From the NCBI RefSeq assembly GCF_000426605.1, contig NZ_AUFR01000018.1, positions 1 through 58,461 of the forward strand: 58,461 nucleotides of DNA, written 5' to 3'. A program made the translations under genes and the position numbers. Below are positions 1-7,726 of this stretch, piece by piece; the stretch's first letter is position 1, and every line of letters begins with the position of its first letter. The notes beneath the pieces were generated by a model that was not told the origin of the DNA, made no database searches, and worked only from the letters and a program-made list of their open reading frames with translations. The DNA comes from Propionibacterium acidifaciens DSM 21887 (GTDB lineage: Bacteria; Actinomycetota; Actinomycetes; Propionibacteriales; Propionibacteriaceae).

Positions 1-145
1 GGGGGCCGAGCCGCCGTGAACCGGCCGACGGCAGATCACCGCCGGTTGCCGCGTGGATTCTCCGGCACAGGTCGTGCATCTGGGTTCGGGTCAGTCGTGT
101 GATAGCATGGGGCCTGCGGCCTGTTCCTTGATAGTTTCTTGTCAC
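1..145 (-). mobile_element. N-terminal fragment of a putative IS5-type transposase, running off the window
   Basis: An open minus-strand frame runs from a possible GTG at 143-145 to the window edge. It contains ITRLTRTQMHDLCRRI, which resembles the first helix of IS5/IS1647-like transposases. A visibly more A/T-rich stretch follows at 125-165, as expected at an IS end, but I could not define a terminal inverted repeat. Only about 48 codons are visible and no catalytic DDE residue is included. The family assignment rests on pattern memory of one short segment and is weak; an ordinary gene end cannot be excluded. Confidence 0.35.
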
Positions 146-243
146 GCATTAATTATCTCGGGGCAGGCCGCCCTTCGTCTTCTGCGACACGCCTCCACGA
201 AACCATCGACAACAGCTTAGATCATCCCTATGAATAAGCTTCT

Positions 244-510
244 ATGTTCAGTGGCTCTCGTCATGTGGCTGGGGGTGAACGTTTCTTCGCGAACATGTAC
301 GCAGCTCGCGCCATTCCCCTCGGGGTTCTTGCCGGAGTGTTGCCATTCATCGTTTTCGCAGACCAGTGGCCGACCAAGGTGCTGCTCGTCGCAGCCGCGC
401 TCGTCCAAGTTGTCGATGCTGTCATCGGTGCTGGCAAGAGGGAATGGGGCATGACGGGTGGTGCAGCAGCCGCCGTCGTTGTCCATGGTCTGACGGCATG
501 GCTCATCTGA
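244..510 (+). CDS. Small DUF4267-like membrane protein, probably N-terminally truncated
   Basis: The 88-residue product has a first half without clear character, then hydrophobic segments around residues 25-40 and 45-62 and a hydrophobic C-terminus ending in HGLTAWLI. The pattern YAAR..PLGVL, followed by LLVAAALVQVVDAVIG, resembles the C-terminal half of DUF4267 membrane proteins, whose usual length is about 120 residues or more. The missing N-terminal helix and the nearby IS-like sequence suggest a decayed or truncated gene. No good ribosome binding site precedes the ATG. The function of the family is unknown to me. Confidence 0.4.
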   Translation: MFSGSRHVAGGERFFANMYAARAIPLGVLAGVLPFIVFADQWPTKVLLVAAALVQVVDAVIGAGKREWGMTGGAAAAVVVHGLTAWLI

Positions 511-888
511 TCGCAGCCGAAGATTCAAGAGCATTTTTCTTCCTGTTCGACCACGCCATCAGCGAATATTGAGGCTCATTCGTAGGAAGCCGGGCGGAAG
601 AGTGCCCCGGCCATGTCCGGGGCGGCTGGTGTTCCACGTTTTCGGGCTCCGGGGGTGGACACGTTGTACTGGCGGTTCGACCCGGGTGCTGCCGTCTGCT
701 CGTTGGTGTCCCGTGGGGTGGGATGATGCCCGTGGCGTCTTGTCGACGGCCGCCGCGATGCGGGGAGGCGGGTCTCGTGCCGGCCTCCCCGGCGGGCGGG
801 TGTGGCGCCCGCCCGCCGGTTCCGGTCGGGCGGGCGCGCTCCGGCTCGGTGGCCCGTCGGGGCGTGGTGGCCCGCTCCGGCCGGCCGC
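511..888. other. Intergenic region with no supported gene
   Basis: Very G/C-rich sequence between the small membrane-protein ORF and the end of the first ABC importer operon. Several frames are open on both strands, but none has a plausible start with a ribosome binding site or a recognisable product. The only supported element is the terminator-like hairpin at 789-819. Confidence 0.5.
789..819 (-). terminator. Terminator-like hairpin downstream of the first ABC importer operon
   Basis: A perfect 12-bp inverted repeat (arms 789-800 and 808-819, CCGGCGGGCGGG and its complement) encloses a 7-nt loop, 70 bp past the stop codon of the substrate-binding lipoprotein gene. There is no T-run, which is common for terminator hairpins in very high-G+C actinobacteria. 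Confidence 0.6.
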
Positions 889-1965
889 CTACTTCAGCCA
901 GTCGTTGCCGGGCAGGTCGGCCAGTCGGGTGATGTCGAGGTGCGTCCGGACGTCCGAGGCCGGCTGGAGGCCGTAGTGCTCCAGTGACGTGCGGATGTAC
1001 TCGGCTCCGTCGATGTTGAGCGGGCCCGAGGTCCACATGGCGTAGGGCAGGTTGACGAAGCGGCCCTCCTTGACGGCGGTCAGGTTCTTCGTCGCGTCAT
1101 TCGACCGCAGCGCCTCGACCTTCTCGTCGTAGCTCTGGCCCGGGTAGTCGACGAAGAAGATGATGTCGGGGTCGGCGGTGGCCAGTCGTTCCCAGCTCAC
1201 CGACGTCCAGGTGTCCTGCACGTCGGCCAGGGCGTTCGTGACGCCGGCCGAGTCCATCATCGCCTGCGGGGCGCCGAAGGAGCCCGACGAGAAGATCGTG
1301 TCCGAGCTGGAGTCGAACAGGAACGCGGTCGGCTCGTCGGCGGCCCGCGGCGCCGATTCGAGCCCTTGGCGGCGCGTCGTGATGTCGTTCACGGCCGACT
1401 CGGCGGTGTCCTGGTGGCCGGTCATCGCGCCGATGTTCGAGATGTCGGTGGTGAGGGCGTCCCAGGGGGCCATCGTGCCGCGGTTGCCGTCGGCCTGACG
1501 GCAGGTCTCCGAGAGCAGGTAGGTGTCGATGCCCTGCTCGTTCAGCCCGTCGGGGGTGAGGTTCTTCTCCTCGGAGAAGCCGTAGCCCCAGCCGGCGAAC
1601 ACGACCTGCGGCTGCGCGGCGACGATGTTCTCCATCGTCGGGTACTTGTCGGCCACCTGGTTGAGGCCGTCGACGGTCTCGTCGCCGTACTTGAGGGCCA
1701 GCACGTCGCGGTCGCGCTGCATGCTCGACACGGCCGTGATGTCGCCGGCGGCGCCGGCGGCCAGCGCGATCGAGATGATGTTGCCGTCGTTGACGAACAG
1801 CTTCGTCGTCGGGCTCGGGTACTCCTTCGTCTCGCCGCAGTTGGTGAGCTGCACGGTGCCGGCGGCCGACGAGCCCGCCGAGCCGGACGACGCGTTCGGG
1901 CCGCAGCCGGTGGCGACGAGGGCCATGGCGAGCAGCCCGACCGGTGCGATGCGGGTGATCTTCAT
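889..1965 (-). CDS. ABC importer substrate-binding lipoprotein (BtuF/FecB-like, corrinoid candidate)
   Basis: The 358-residue product is a periplasmic-binding-type protein of a metal-chelate/vitamin B12 importer. It starts with a lipoprotein signal (MKITRIAPVGLLAMALVATGC) whose lipobox ends at Cys21, then a Ser/Gly/Ala linker and a TroA/FecB-like fold. The phrase VQLTNCGETKEY is shared almost unchanged with the paralogue at 20204-21289. The start is chosen for the GGGAAAGGAC ribosome binding site and the 4-bp ATGA overlap with the ATPase gene. It is the last gene of a permease-ATPase-lipoprotein operon behind a cobalamin riboswitch, which makes cobalamin or another corrinoid the likely ligand. 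Relatives are sometimes labelled siderophore or 'F420-0' transporters, so the ligand is inferred. Confidence 0.85.
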   Translation of the reverse strand: MKITRIAPVGLLAMALVATGCGPNASSGSAGSSAAGTVQLTNCGETKEYPSPTTKLFVNDGNIISIALAAGAAGDITAVSSMQRDRDVLALKYGDETVDGLNQVADKYPTMENIVAAQPQVVFAGWGYGFSEEKNLTPDGLNEQGIDTYLLSETCRQADGNRGTMAPWDALTTDISNIGAMTGHQDTAESAVNDITTRRQGLESAPRAADEPTAFLFDSSSDTIFSSGSFGAPQAMMDSAGVTNALADVQDTWTSVSWERLATADPDIIFFVDYPGQSYDEKVEALRSNDATKNLTAVKEGRFVNLPYAMWTSGPLNIDGAEYIRTSLEHYGLQPASDVRTHLDITRLADLPGNDWLK

Positions 1966-2783
1966 CGGGTGTCCTTTCCCCTGCTGATGAGCAGATGGGG
2001 TTGATGGGTGTGCGGATGGGGGATCTGCATGGCCTCGACGGCGAAGGCCTCGCCCATGAGCCCGGCATCGAGCACCTCGGCGGGCCTGCCGGAGGCCTCC
2101 ATGCGCCCGTCGTGGAGCACGGCGACGAGGTCGAAGTGGCGCAGCACGGTGTCGATGTCGTGGATGGCGGCGATCACCGTCGTCGGCTGGGCGCCGAGCA
2201 GGTCGAGCAGGCGCAGCTGCCAGGCGATGTCGAGGTGGTTCGTGGGCTCGTCGAGCATGAGGACGGGGCAGCGCTGCGCCAGGCCGCGGGCGATCATGGC
2301 CCGTCGGCGCTCGCCTCCGGACAGGTTCGTGCAGGGCGTCTCGAGCCGGTCGCCCAGGCCGAGCGCGGCGAGCGACTCGCGGACGATGTGCATCTCGCCG
2401 TGCGTGTCCATCGACCACGGGCTCCGGTAGGGGATGCGGCCCAGGGCGACCATCTCGCCCAGGCGCAGGTCGTCCGGAGGGGTCTCCTCCTGCGAGACGA
2501 ACGAGATGACGCGGGCCCGTTCGCGGGGCCGCATGGCGCCCACTGGGCGTCCGTCGAGCAGCACCCGGCCGGCGGCGGGCTCGGCGATGCCGGCGGCGGC
2601 GCGCAGCAGCGTCGACTTGCCGGCGCCGTTCGTGCCGACGAGCGCCAGCTTCGTGCCGGGCGGCACGGTGAGGCTGACGCCGCGCACGACGACATGGCCC
2701 TCGACCTGGGCGGTGACGTCCTCGAGGCGGATCTCGGGGATCGGCCCGATGCCGCGGTGCGTGCGCCTCGTGCCGCCCCTCAT
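1962..2783 (-). CDS. ABC importer ATPase (BtuD/FecE-like)
   Basis: The 273-residue ATP-binding subunit energises import through the permease encoded just upstream. Visible motifs are Walker A GTNGAGKST (around residue 50), a Q-loop in the SFVSQEE segment, the signature LSGGERRR, Walker B PVLMLDEPTNHLD and the H-loop IAAIHD. This is the FecE/BtuD class by length and motif spacing. The gene overlaps the permease stop and the lipoprotein start by 4 bp each (ATGA), so the three genes are translationally coupled and the complex is a FecCD-type importer. Control is presumably by the cobalamin riboswitch at the head of the operon. Confidence 0.9.
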   Translation of the reverse strand: MRGGTRRTHRGIGPIPEIRLEDVTAQVEGHVVVRGVSLTVPPGTKLALVGTNGAGKSTLLRAAAGIAEPAAGRVLLDGRPVGAMRPRERARVISFVSQEETPPDDLRLGEMVALGRIPYRSPWSMDTHGEMHIVRESLAALGLGDRLETPCTNLSGGERRRAMIARGLAQRCPVLMLDEPTNHLDIAWQLRLLDLLGAQPTTVIAAIHDIDTVLRHFDLVAVLHDGRMEASGRPAEVLDAGLMGEAFAVEAMQIPHPHTHQPHLLISRGKDTR

Positions 2784-3850
2784 GCGTCACGACTCCCGAA
2801 CGCGTAGCGGCGCCGCCCCATGAGGACCAGGAAGACGGGTGCCCCGATCACGCCGGTGACGACGCCGATCGGGATCTCCTGGGGGCTCACGACGACGCGC
2901 GAGACGACGTCGACCCACAGGAGGAACAGCGAACCGACCAGCGCGGCGATCGGCAGCATCCGGCGGTGCAGCGAGCCGACCGTCATGCGCGCCGCATGCG
3001 GGACGATGAGCCCGACGAAGCCGATGCCGCCGCTGACGGCCACGAGGCAGCCGATGAGCACGCCGAGCCCGATGAACAGGCCGACGCGCATCGCCCCGAC
3101 CCGCACGCCGAGGGCCGCCGCCGTCTCGGGGCCGGCGGCCAGGGCGTCCAGCCAGCTGCTGACGGCCAGCATCGCGGTGCCGACGACGGCGACCGCGAGC
3201 AGCGGCAGCAGCAGCTTCTCCCAGCTGGCGCCGGCCACCGAGCCGAGCATCCAGAACATCACCGAGGTCGCCGCGTGGTTGTCGTCGGAGAGGAAGACCA
3301 TGAACGAGGCGACCGCCGAGAACGCCGAGGACAGCACGACGCCCGACAGCACCATGCGCAGCGGCGTGAGGCCGCCCTGGGCCTGCGAGACGCCGAACAC
3401 CGCGCCCGCCGCGCCGAGCGCCCCGAGCAGGGCGCCGGCCGACAGCGAGTAGACGCCGAACCGGGCCAGCACCCCGAAGACGAGCACCGCCGTGGCGCCC
3501 ACCGAGGCGCCCGAGGAGATGCCCAGCAGATAGGGCTCGGCGAGCGGGTTGCGCACGAGGGTCTGCATGCCCGCGCCGCCGATCGACAGGCCGGCGCCGA
3601 CGAGCACCGCCAGCAGGGCGCGCGGCATGCGCAACTGCCAGATGATCGTCGCGAACGGGGAGGAGACGGGGTCGCCGGACAGCTGCCCGCGCACGACCGC
3701 CCAGACGTCCGCCAGCGGGATGCGCTCGGAGCCGAACGCCAGCGACAGCACGATGCTCACCGCGATGGCGACGACGAGCCCGATGATGACCGGCGTCAGG
3801 GCGACGCGGGCGCCGCGCCGGGCCGGTGCGGCGGATCCCCTCGTCCTCAT
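2780..3850 (-). CDS. ABC importer permease (BtuC/FecCD family)
   Basis: The 356-residue polytopic membrane protein has about nine or ten hydrophobic segments starting with LTPVIIGLVVAIAVSIVLSL. Family signatures of FecCD/BtuC permeases are visible: LRMPRALLAVLVGAGLSIGG, GLTPLRMVLSGVVLSSA and GGIGFVGLIVPHAARM, which precedes the ATPase coupling region. It is the first gene of the operon. Its ATG (3848-3850) directly abuts the 3' arm of a perfect hairpin, so its ribosome binding site is probably masked when the hairpin forms. The N-terminus is Arg-rich, and a slightly different start is possible. It pairs with the ATPase and lipoprotein genes that follow. Confidence 0.9.
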   Translation of the reverse strand: MRTRGSAAPARRGARVALTPVIIGLVVAIAVSIVLSLAFGSERIPLADVWAVVRGQLSGDPVSSPFATIIWQLRMPRALLAVLVGAGLSIGGAGMQTLVRNPLAEPYLLGISSGASVGATAVLVFGVLARFGVYSLSAGALLGALGAAGAVFGVSQAQGGLTPLRMVLSGVVLSSAFSAVASFMVFLSDDNHAATSVMFWMLGSVAGASWEKLLLPLLAVAVVGTAMLAVSSWLDALAAGPETAAALGVRVGAMRVGLFIGLGVLIGCLVAVSGGIGFVGLIVPHAARMTVGSLHRRMLPIAALVGSLFLLWVDVVSRVVVSPQEIPIGVVTGVIGAPVFLVLMGRRRYAFGSRDA

Positions 3851-3881
3851 GCGGCGCCCCGCGCGTGGGCGAGGGCGCCGC
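3851..3881 (-). promoter_or_regulatory. Start-codon-abutting hairpin, probable riboswitch expression platform
   Basis: On the minus strand a perfect 9-bp inverted repeat (GCGGCGCCC, 13-nt loop, GGGCGCCGC) ends at the base before the permease ATG. The G-rich 3' arm is the only candidate ribosome binding site, so folding would block initiation. It lies about 100 nt after the cobalamin aptamer. Translational control is inferred from geometry. Confidence 0.5.
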
Positions 3882-3979
3882 CATCACGGCGCGACCGGTA
3901 CCGGCGGGGGACGCTGAGGGGCACGGGACCTTCGACCTTCATCTGGGGCGTCTGTGAGCGCGAGACGCCGAGCGGACGG

Positions 3980-4140
3980 GCGAGCCGACAGGTCTTCGGA
4001 CTCGGATCACCCGGGACCGGCCCCTTCCCGGGTCTCCCCAGTGGGTCTCGTGCCGGCCCCGTCACCTTCACCGCTGCGCGCCAGTCCCGGATTTCCACCG
4101 GAGTTCCCTGGCGCCCACATCAGTGGGCGCGATCGACTCG
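3980..4140 (-). ncRNA. Cobalamin riboswitch, operon 1
   Basis: Read on the minus strand, the leader has the conserved cobalamin-aptamer order. GGGAACTCCGGTGGAAATCC is followed by GGGACTG, then the GCGCAGCGGTGA box with GTGACGGGG, a CCCACTGG segment, GGGAAGG and the 3' GAGTCCGAAGACCTGTCGGC element. These are the adenosyl/methylcobalamin aptamer hallmarks. It precedes the permease-ATPase-lipoprotein operon and should reduce expression when the vitamin is plentiful. Boundaries are approximate to about 10 nt. Confidence 0.93.
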
Positions 4141-4275
4141 ACACACAGAGTAGACCCCTGGGGGTCGGGCCGGCGAGGCGGAGGGGATGTTCCGGATTCC
4201 GGGACTCTCGCCCTCCCCCCTTGTTACCAGGTAGTAGGTTACTTGATCGTAAGTTGTGGTGCGGTGAGAGGAACG
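4141..4275. promoter_or_regulatory. Divergent promoter region with a GACCCC-TG-GGGGTC palindrome
   Basis: The gap between the riboswitch leader (minus) and the E1alpha gene (plus) must hold both promoters. A 14-bp palindrome, GACCCC TG GGGGTC, lies at 4153-4166. An A/T-richer stretch at 4221-4256 (TTGTTACCAGGTAGTAGG and following) stands out in the surrounding G+C and is a likely promoter or operator for the dehydrogenase genes. No regulator gene is adjacent. Confidence 0.35.
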
Positions 4276-5391
4276 ATGGTGGACATCGAGGATCCGACGC
4301 AGCCGGTGCGGTTGCTCACGCCCGAGGGGGAGCTCGTCGAGGACCCCCGCTTCCGCTGGCGGGGCGGTGACGGGAGCCTGGTCGAGATGCTCCGCGGAAT
4401 GCGCCGGGGCCGCCGGTTCGACGTCGAGGGCGCCGCGCTGCAGCGCCACGGGGAGCTCGGGCTGTGGCCGCCGCTGGTCGGTCAGGAGGGCTACCAGGCG
4501 GGGATCGCCGCCGCGCTGAACCCGGCCGACATGGTCTTCGCCACCTACCGTGAGCAGTCCCTGGCCCTGGCGATGGGGGTGAGCCCGGCCGACATACTCG
4601 CCCTGTGGCGCGGGGCGGGCCTGTCGCGCTGGGACAGCGCGGCCACGCGCATGGCGCCCTACTCGCTCATCATCGGCTCCCACCCGCTCCACGCCGTCGG
4701 GTACGCCCTGGGCGTCGCTCTCGGGCGCGCCGGCGACGGTCCCGCGCCCGCCACCCTCGCCGTCTACGGCGACGGCGCCTCGAGTCAGGGCGACGTCAAC
4801 GAGGCGCTCGTCTTCGCCGCGGCCCGCCGCGCCCCGGTGGTGTTCTGCTGCGTCAACAACGGCTGGGCCATCAGCGAGCCGGTCACCCGCCAGAGCCCCA
4901 TCCCGCTCTACCAGCGGGCGCACGGTTTCGGCATCCCCGGGATCCGCGTCGACGGCAACGACCCGCTGGCCTGCGCCGCGGTCATGGACTGGGCCCTCGG
5001 ACGGGCGCGCGCCGGCTCCCCGGTGCTCGTCGAGGCGCTCACCTACCGGATGGGCGCGCACACCACCAGCGACGACCCGGGCCGGTACCGCAGCGACGAG
5101 CTCACCCGGCAGTGGGCCGGCCGCGACCCGATCGAGCGGCTGCAGACCCACCTGCTCGCCCGCGGCCTCGTCGACCGGCCCTGGCTGGAGGCCCTCGACG
5201 CGGAGCTCGACGACTTCGGCGCCGAGGTGCGCCGCACCTGCCGCGAGCTGGTCGACACGCCCATCGAGCGGGTCTTCGACGATCTGCTCGTCGAACCGGG
5301 CGCCCACCTGGCCGAGCAGCGGGCCGAGTGCCTCGACTGGTTGTCCACCGTCCCGGGCTCCACCGTCCCGGGCGAGGAGGTCGGCGCATGA
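4276..5391 (+). CDS. 2-oxoacid dehydrogenase E1 component, alpha subunit
   Basis: The 371-residue thiamine-diphosphate-binding alpha subunit, with the beta subunit next to it, decarboxylates a 2-oxoacid and transfers the acyl group to lipoyl-E2. The TPP/Mg motif runs from GDGASSQGDVNEAL (about residues 162-175) to CVNNGWAIS. Other family marks are YREQSLALAMG and the conserved phosphorylation-loop-like YRMGAHTTSDDPGRYR. The start is set by GAGAGGAACG before the ATG; a longer in-frame extension upstream would enter the divergent promoter. The gene overlaps E1beta by ATGA. Whether the substrate is pyruvate or a branched-chain keto acid cannot be decided; similarity to actinobacterial BkdA/PdhA is comparable. 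No E3 gene is nearby. Confidence 0.88.
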   Translation: MVDIEDPTQPVRLLTPEGELVEDPRFRWRGGDGSLVEMLRGMRRGRRFDVEGAALQRHGELGLWPPLVGQEGYQAGIAAALNPADMVFATYREQSLALAMGVSPADILALWRGAGLSRWDSAATRMAPYSLIIGSHPLHAVGYALGVALGRAGDGPAPATLAVYGDGASSQGDVNEALVFAAARRAPVVFCCVNNGWAISEPVTRQSPIPLYQRAHGFGIPGIRVDGNDPLACAAVMDWALGRARAGSPVLVEALTYRMGAHTTSDDPGRYRSDELTRQWAGRDPIERLQTHLLARGLVDRPWLEALDAELDDFGAEVRRTCRELVDTPIERVFDDLLVEPGAHLAEQRAECLDWLSTVPGSTVPGEEVGA

Positions 5392-6362
5392 GCGGGCTCA
5401 CCGTCGTCAAGGCGCTCAACAGGGCCCTGCACGAGGCCATGGCCGCCGACCCCGGAGTGCTCGTCCTCGGCGAGGACGTCGGCGTCCTCGGCGGGGTCTT
5501 CCGCGTCACCGAGGGGCTCTCCGAGGCCTTCGGCGAGCAGCGGGTCATCGACACCCCGCTGGCCGAGTCCGGCATCATCGGAACGGCCATCGGCCTGGCG
5601 CTGCGCGGCTTCCGGCCGGTCGCCGAGATCCAGTTCGACGGCTTCGTCTTCCCCGGTTTCGACCAGGTCGTCAACCAGCTGGCCCGCTACCGCTCGCGCA
5701 CCCACGGGCGGCAGGGCCTGCCGGTCGTCATCCGCATCCCCTTCGGCGGCGGCATCGGCGCGGCCGAGCACCACTCGGAGTCGCCCGAGGCCTACTTCAT
5801 GCACACACCCGGCCTGCACGTGCTCTCCTGCGCCTGCCCCCAGGACGCCCACTGGCTGCTGCGCCAGGCGATCGCGTGCCCCGACCCGGTGATCCTCTTC
5901 GAGCCGAAGGCGCGCTACTACGCCAAGGGCGAGGTGGACGAGTCCGGGCCCGATCTGCCGATGGGCTCGGCGAGGATCGTGCGGCCCGGCCGTGACGCCG
6001 CGCTGCTGACCTACGGGCCGATGGTGCGCACCTGCCTGGACGCCGCGCAGGCCGCGGCCGGGGAGGGACGCGACGTGGAGGTCGTCGACCTGCGCTCCCT
6101 CGCCCCGCTCGACATGGCGACCATCCGGGCCTGCGCCGAGCGCACCCGCCGGGTGATCGTCGTCCACGAGGCCCGCCTCACGCTCGGGCCCGGCGCCGAG
6201 CTCGCCGCCCGCCTGGACGAGGAGATGTGGGGCGCCCTCGACGCCCCGGTGCTCCGCGTGGCGGCCTGGGACACCCACTACCCGCCCGCCAGGACCGAGC
6301 GCGCCTATCTGCCCGACGCCGAGCGCGTCCTCGACGCGCTCGACAGGTCCTTCGCCTACTGA
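5388..6362 (+). CDS. 2-oxoacid dehydrogenase E1 component, beta subunit
   Basis: The 324-residue product is the transketolase-like beta subunit of the E1 heterotetramer. Landmarks are VLVLGEDVGVLGGVFRVTEG near the N-terminus, IDTPLAESGIIGTAIGLALRG, EIQFDGFVFPGFDQVVNQLA and IPFGGGIGAAEHHSESPE, all typical of PdhB/BkdB. The C-terminal transketolase_C domain includes LLTYGPMVRTCLDAA and VIVVHEA. The ATG overlaps the alpha-subunit stop by 4 bp, so the subunits are made in equal amounts. Length is normal for the family. The E2 gene begins 29 bp further on. Confidence 0.92.
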   Translation: MSGLTVVKALNRALHEAMAADPGVLVLGEDVGVLGGVFRVTEGLSEAFGEQRVIDTPLAESGIIGTAIGLALRGFRPVAEIQFDGFVFPGFDQVVNQLARYRSRTHGRQGLPVVIRIPFGGGIGAAEHHSESPEAYFMHTPGLHVLSCACPQDAHWLLRQAIACPDPVILFEPKARYYAKGEVDESGPDLPMGSARIVRPGRDAALLTYGPMVRTCLDAAQAAAGEGRDVEVVDLRSLAPLDMATIRACAERTRRVIVVHEARLTLGPGAELAARLDEEMWGALDAPVLRVAAWDTHYPPARTERAYLPDAERVLDALDRSFAY

Positions 6363-6391
6363 CCACCCACTCATCGCACGAAGGAGTCATC

Positions 6392-7726
6392 GTGCCCGCA
6401 TATCTCATGCCCGACGCGGGGGAGGGCCTCACCGAGGCCGAGATCGTCGAATGGCACGTCGCCGTCGGCGACGAGGTGGGGGTCAACGACGACCTGCTCG
6501 CCATCGAGACGGCCAAGTCCGTCGTCGAACTGCCCTCGCCGTTCGCCGGCACCGTCACGAGGATCCTCGTCGAGGAGGGCGAGACGGTCGACGTCGGCGC
6601 GCCCATCGTCGTCATCGACGACGGCTCCGGGTCCGACGGGGACGACGGGCAGGACCCGGCGCGGCGGGCCGGGAACGCAGAGGGCCACGCTCCGGAGGCC
6701 TCTGCATCGGAGCCCTCCGCGGCCGAGTCCCCTGCGCCGGCCGGTCCCGGAGCCGCGGCCGAGGAGGAGGCCCCTGCGCTCCTGACCTCGGACGTCCAGG
6801 ACCCGGACGGCGCCCAGGAGGCCCCGACCGCCCAGGCCTCGACCGCTCAGGCCCCGGTCTCCTCGGCCCAGGTCCCGACTCCGGATGCCCCGGCCCGGTC
6901 CGGGCCCGCCGCCCCGCCGCTGCTGGTCGGCTACGGCGCCTCGACGGCCGCCGTGCCCGGCCCTGTCCGGCGGCGGCGCCGCCACGAGGTGAGCAGGCGC
7001 GCCGGCTCCCGCCCCCGGCGCGACGAGGCGCAGGCCGTCGACGCGGTGCGCCGGGCCACGGCCCGCAACGTCATCGCCTCGAAGGACTCCAAGGTGCACA
7101 CGACGGCCTTCGTCGAGTGCGACGCCGGCGCCACCGTCGAGCTGGTCGGGACGCTGCGCGCCCGGCGCGACTTCGCCGGCCTCCACGTGACGCCGCTGCT
7201 CGTCTGGTGCAAGGCCGTCTGCCTGGCCATGCGCACCAATCCGATGATCAACGCCAGTTGGCCCGGCGAGGAGGACCGGATCACCGTGCACGAGTCCATC
7301 AACATCGGCTTCGCCGCCGACACTCCGCGCGGCCTGCTCGTGCCGGTCATCCGTGATGCCCAGGACCGCGACCTGAAGGACATGGCAGGCGAGCTCGGCC
7401 GCCTGGTGAAGCTGGCCAAGGCGGGCCGGCTGCAGCCCGCCGACTACAGCGGCGGCACCTTCTCGATCACCAACCTGGATGGTCTCGGTCTGGACGCCGG
7501 CACCCCGATCATCAGCGGCTCCGAGAGCGCGATTCTGGCGATCGGCTCCATCCGCCGCCGCCCGTGGGTGATCGAGCGCAATGGGCAGGAGCTCATCGAG
7601 CCGCGCTGGACCACGGCGATGTCGCTGTCCTTCGACCACCGGCTCATCGACGGGGCCGAGGCGGCGCGCTTCCTGGCCGACCTGGCCGCCCTCATCACCG
7701 ATCCCGGGCTGGCGATGATGTACTGA
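6392..7726 (+). CDS. Dihydrolipoamide acyltransferase (E2) apparently lacking the E3-binding domain
   Basis: The 444-residue E2 core acyltransferase starts at GTG after AAGGAG. Residues 1-80 form a lipoyl domain with the modifiable lysine in ETAKSVVE. An Ala/Pro/Glu-rich linker of about 90 residues follows, with the LLVGYG phrase usual before the peripheral-subunit-binding domain. That domain should come next, but only an Arg-rich stretch (VRRRRRHEVSRRAGSRPRR) is present. The catalytic domain then begins at AVDAVRRATARNVIAS and carries the SFDHRLIDGAEAARFL active site (HxxxDG). The third gene of the E1alpha-E1beta-E2 operon, it has no E3 gene after it. Loss of the E3-binding domain is read from the sequence; its effect is unknown. 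Confidence 0.88.
   Translation: MPAYLMPDAGEGLTEAEIVEWHVAVGDEVGVNDDLLAIETAKSVVELPSPFAGTVTRILVEEGETVDVGAPIVVIDDGSGSDGDDGQDPARRAGNAEGHAPEASASEPSAAESPAPAGPGAAAEEEAPALLTSDVQDPDGAQEAPTAQASTAQAPVSSAQVPTPDAPARSGPAAPPLLVGYGASTAAVPGPVRRRRRHEVSRRAGSRPRRDEAQAVDAVRRATARNVIASKDSKVHTTAFVECDAGATVELVGTLRARRDFAGLHVTPLLVWCKAVCLAMRTNPMINASWPGEEDRITVHESINIGFAADTPRGLLVPVIRDAQDRDLKDMAGELGRLVKLAKAGRLQPADYSGGTFSITNLDGLGLDAGTPIISGSESAILAIGSIRRRPWVIERNGQELIEPRWTTAMSLSFDHRLIDGAEAARFLADLAALITDPGLAMMY

Noticed and set aside
889-2790. A 633-codon minus-strand open frame joining an Arg/His/Pro-rich N-half to the binding lipoprotein
   Set aside because: The N-half is a shadow of the ATPase gene in another frame. The lipoprotein has its own signal peptide, ribosome binding site and ATGA-coupled start at 1965.
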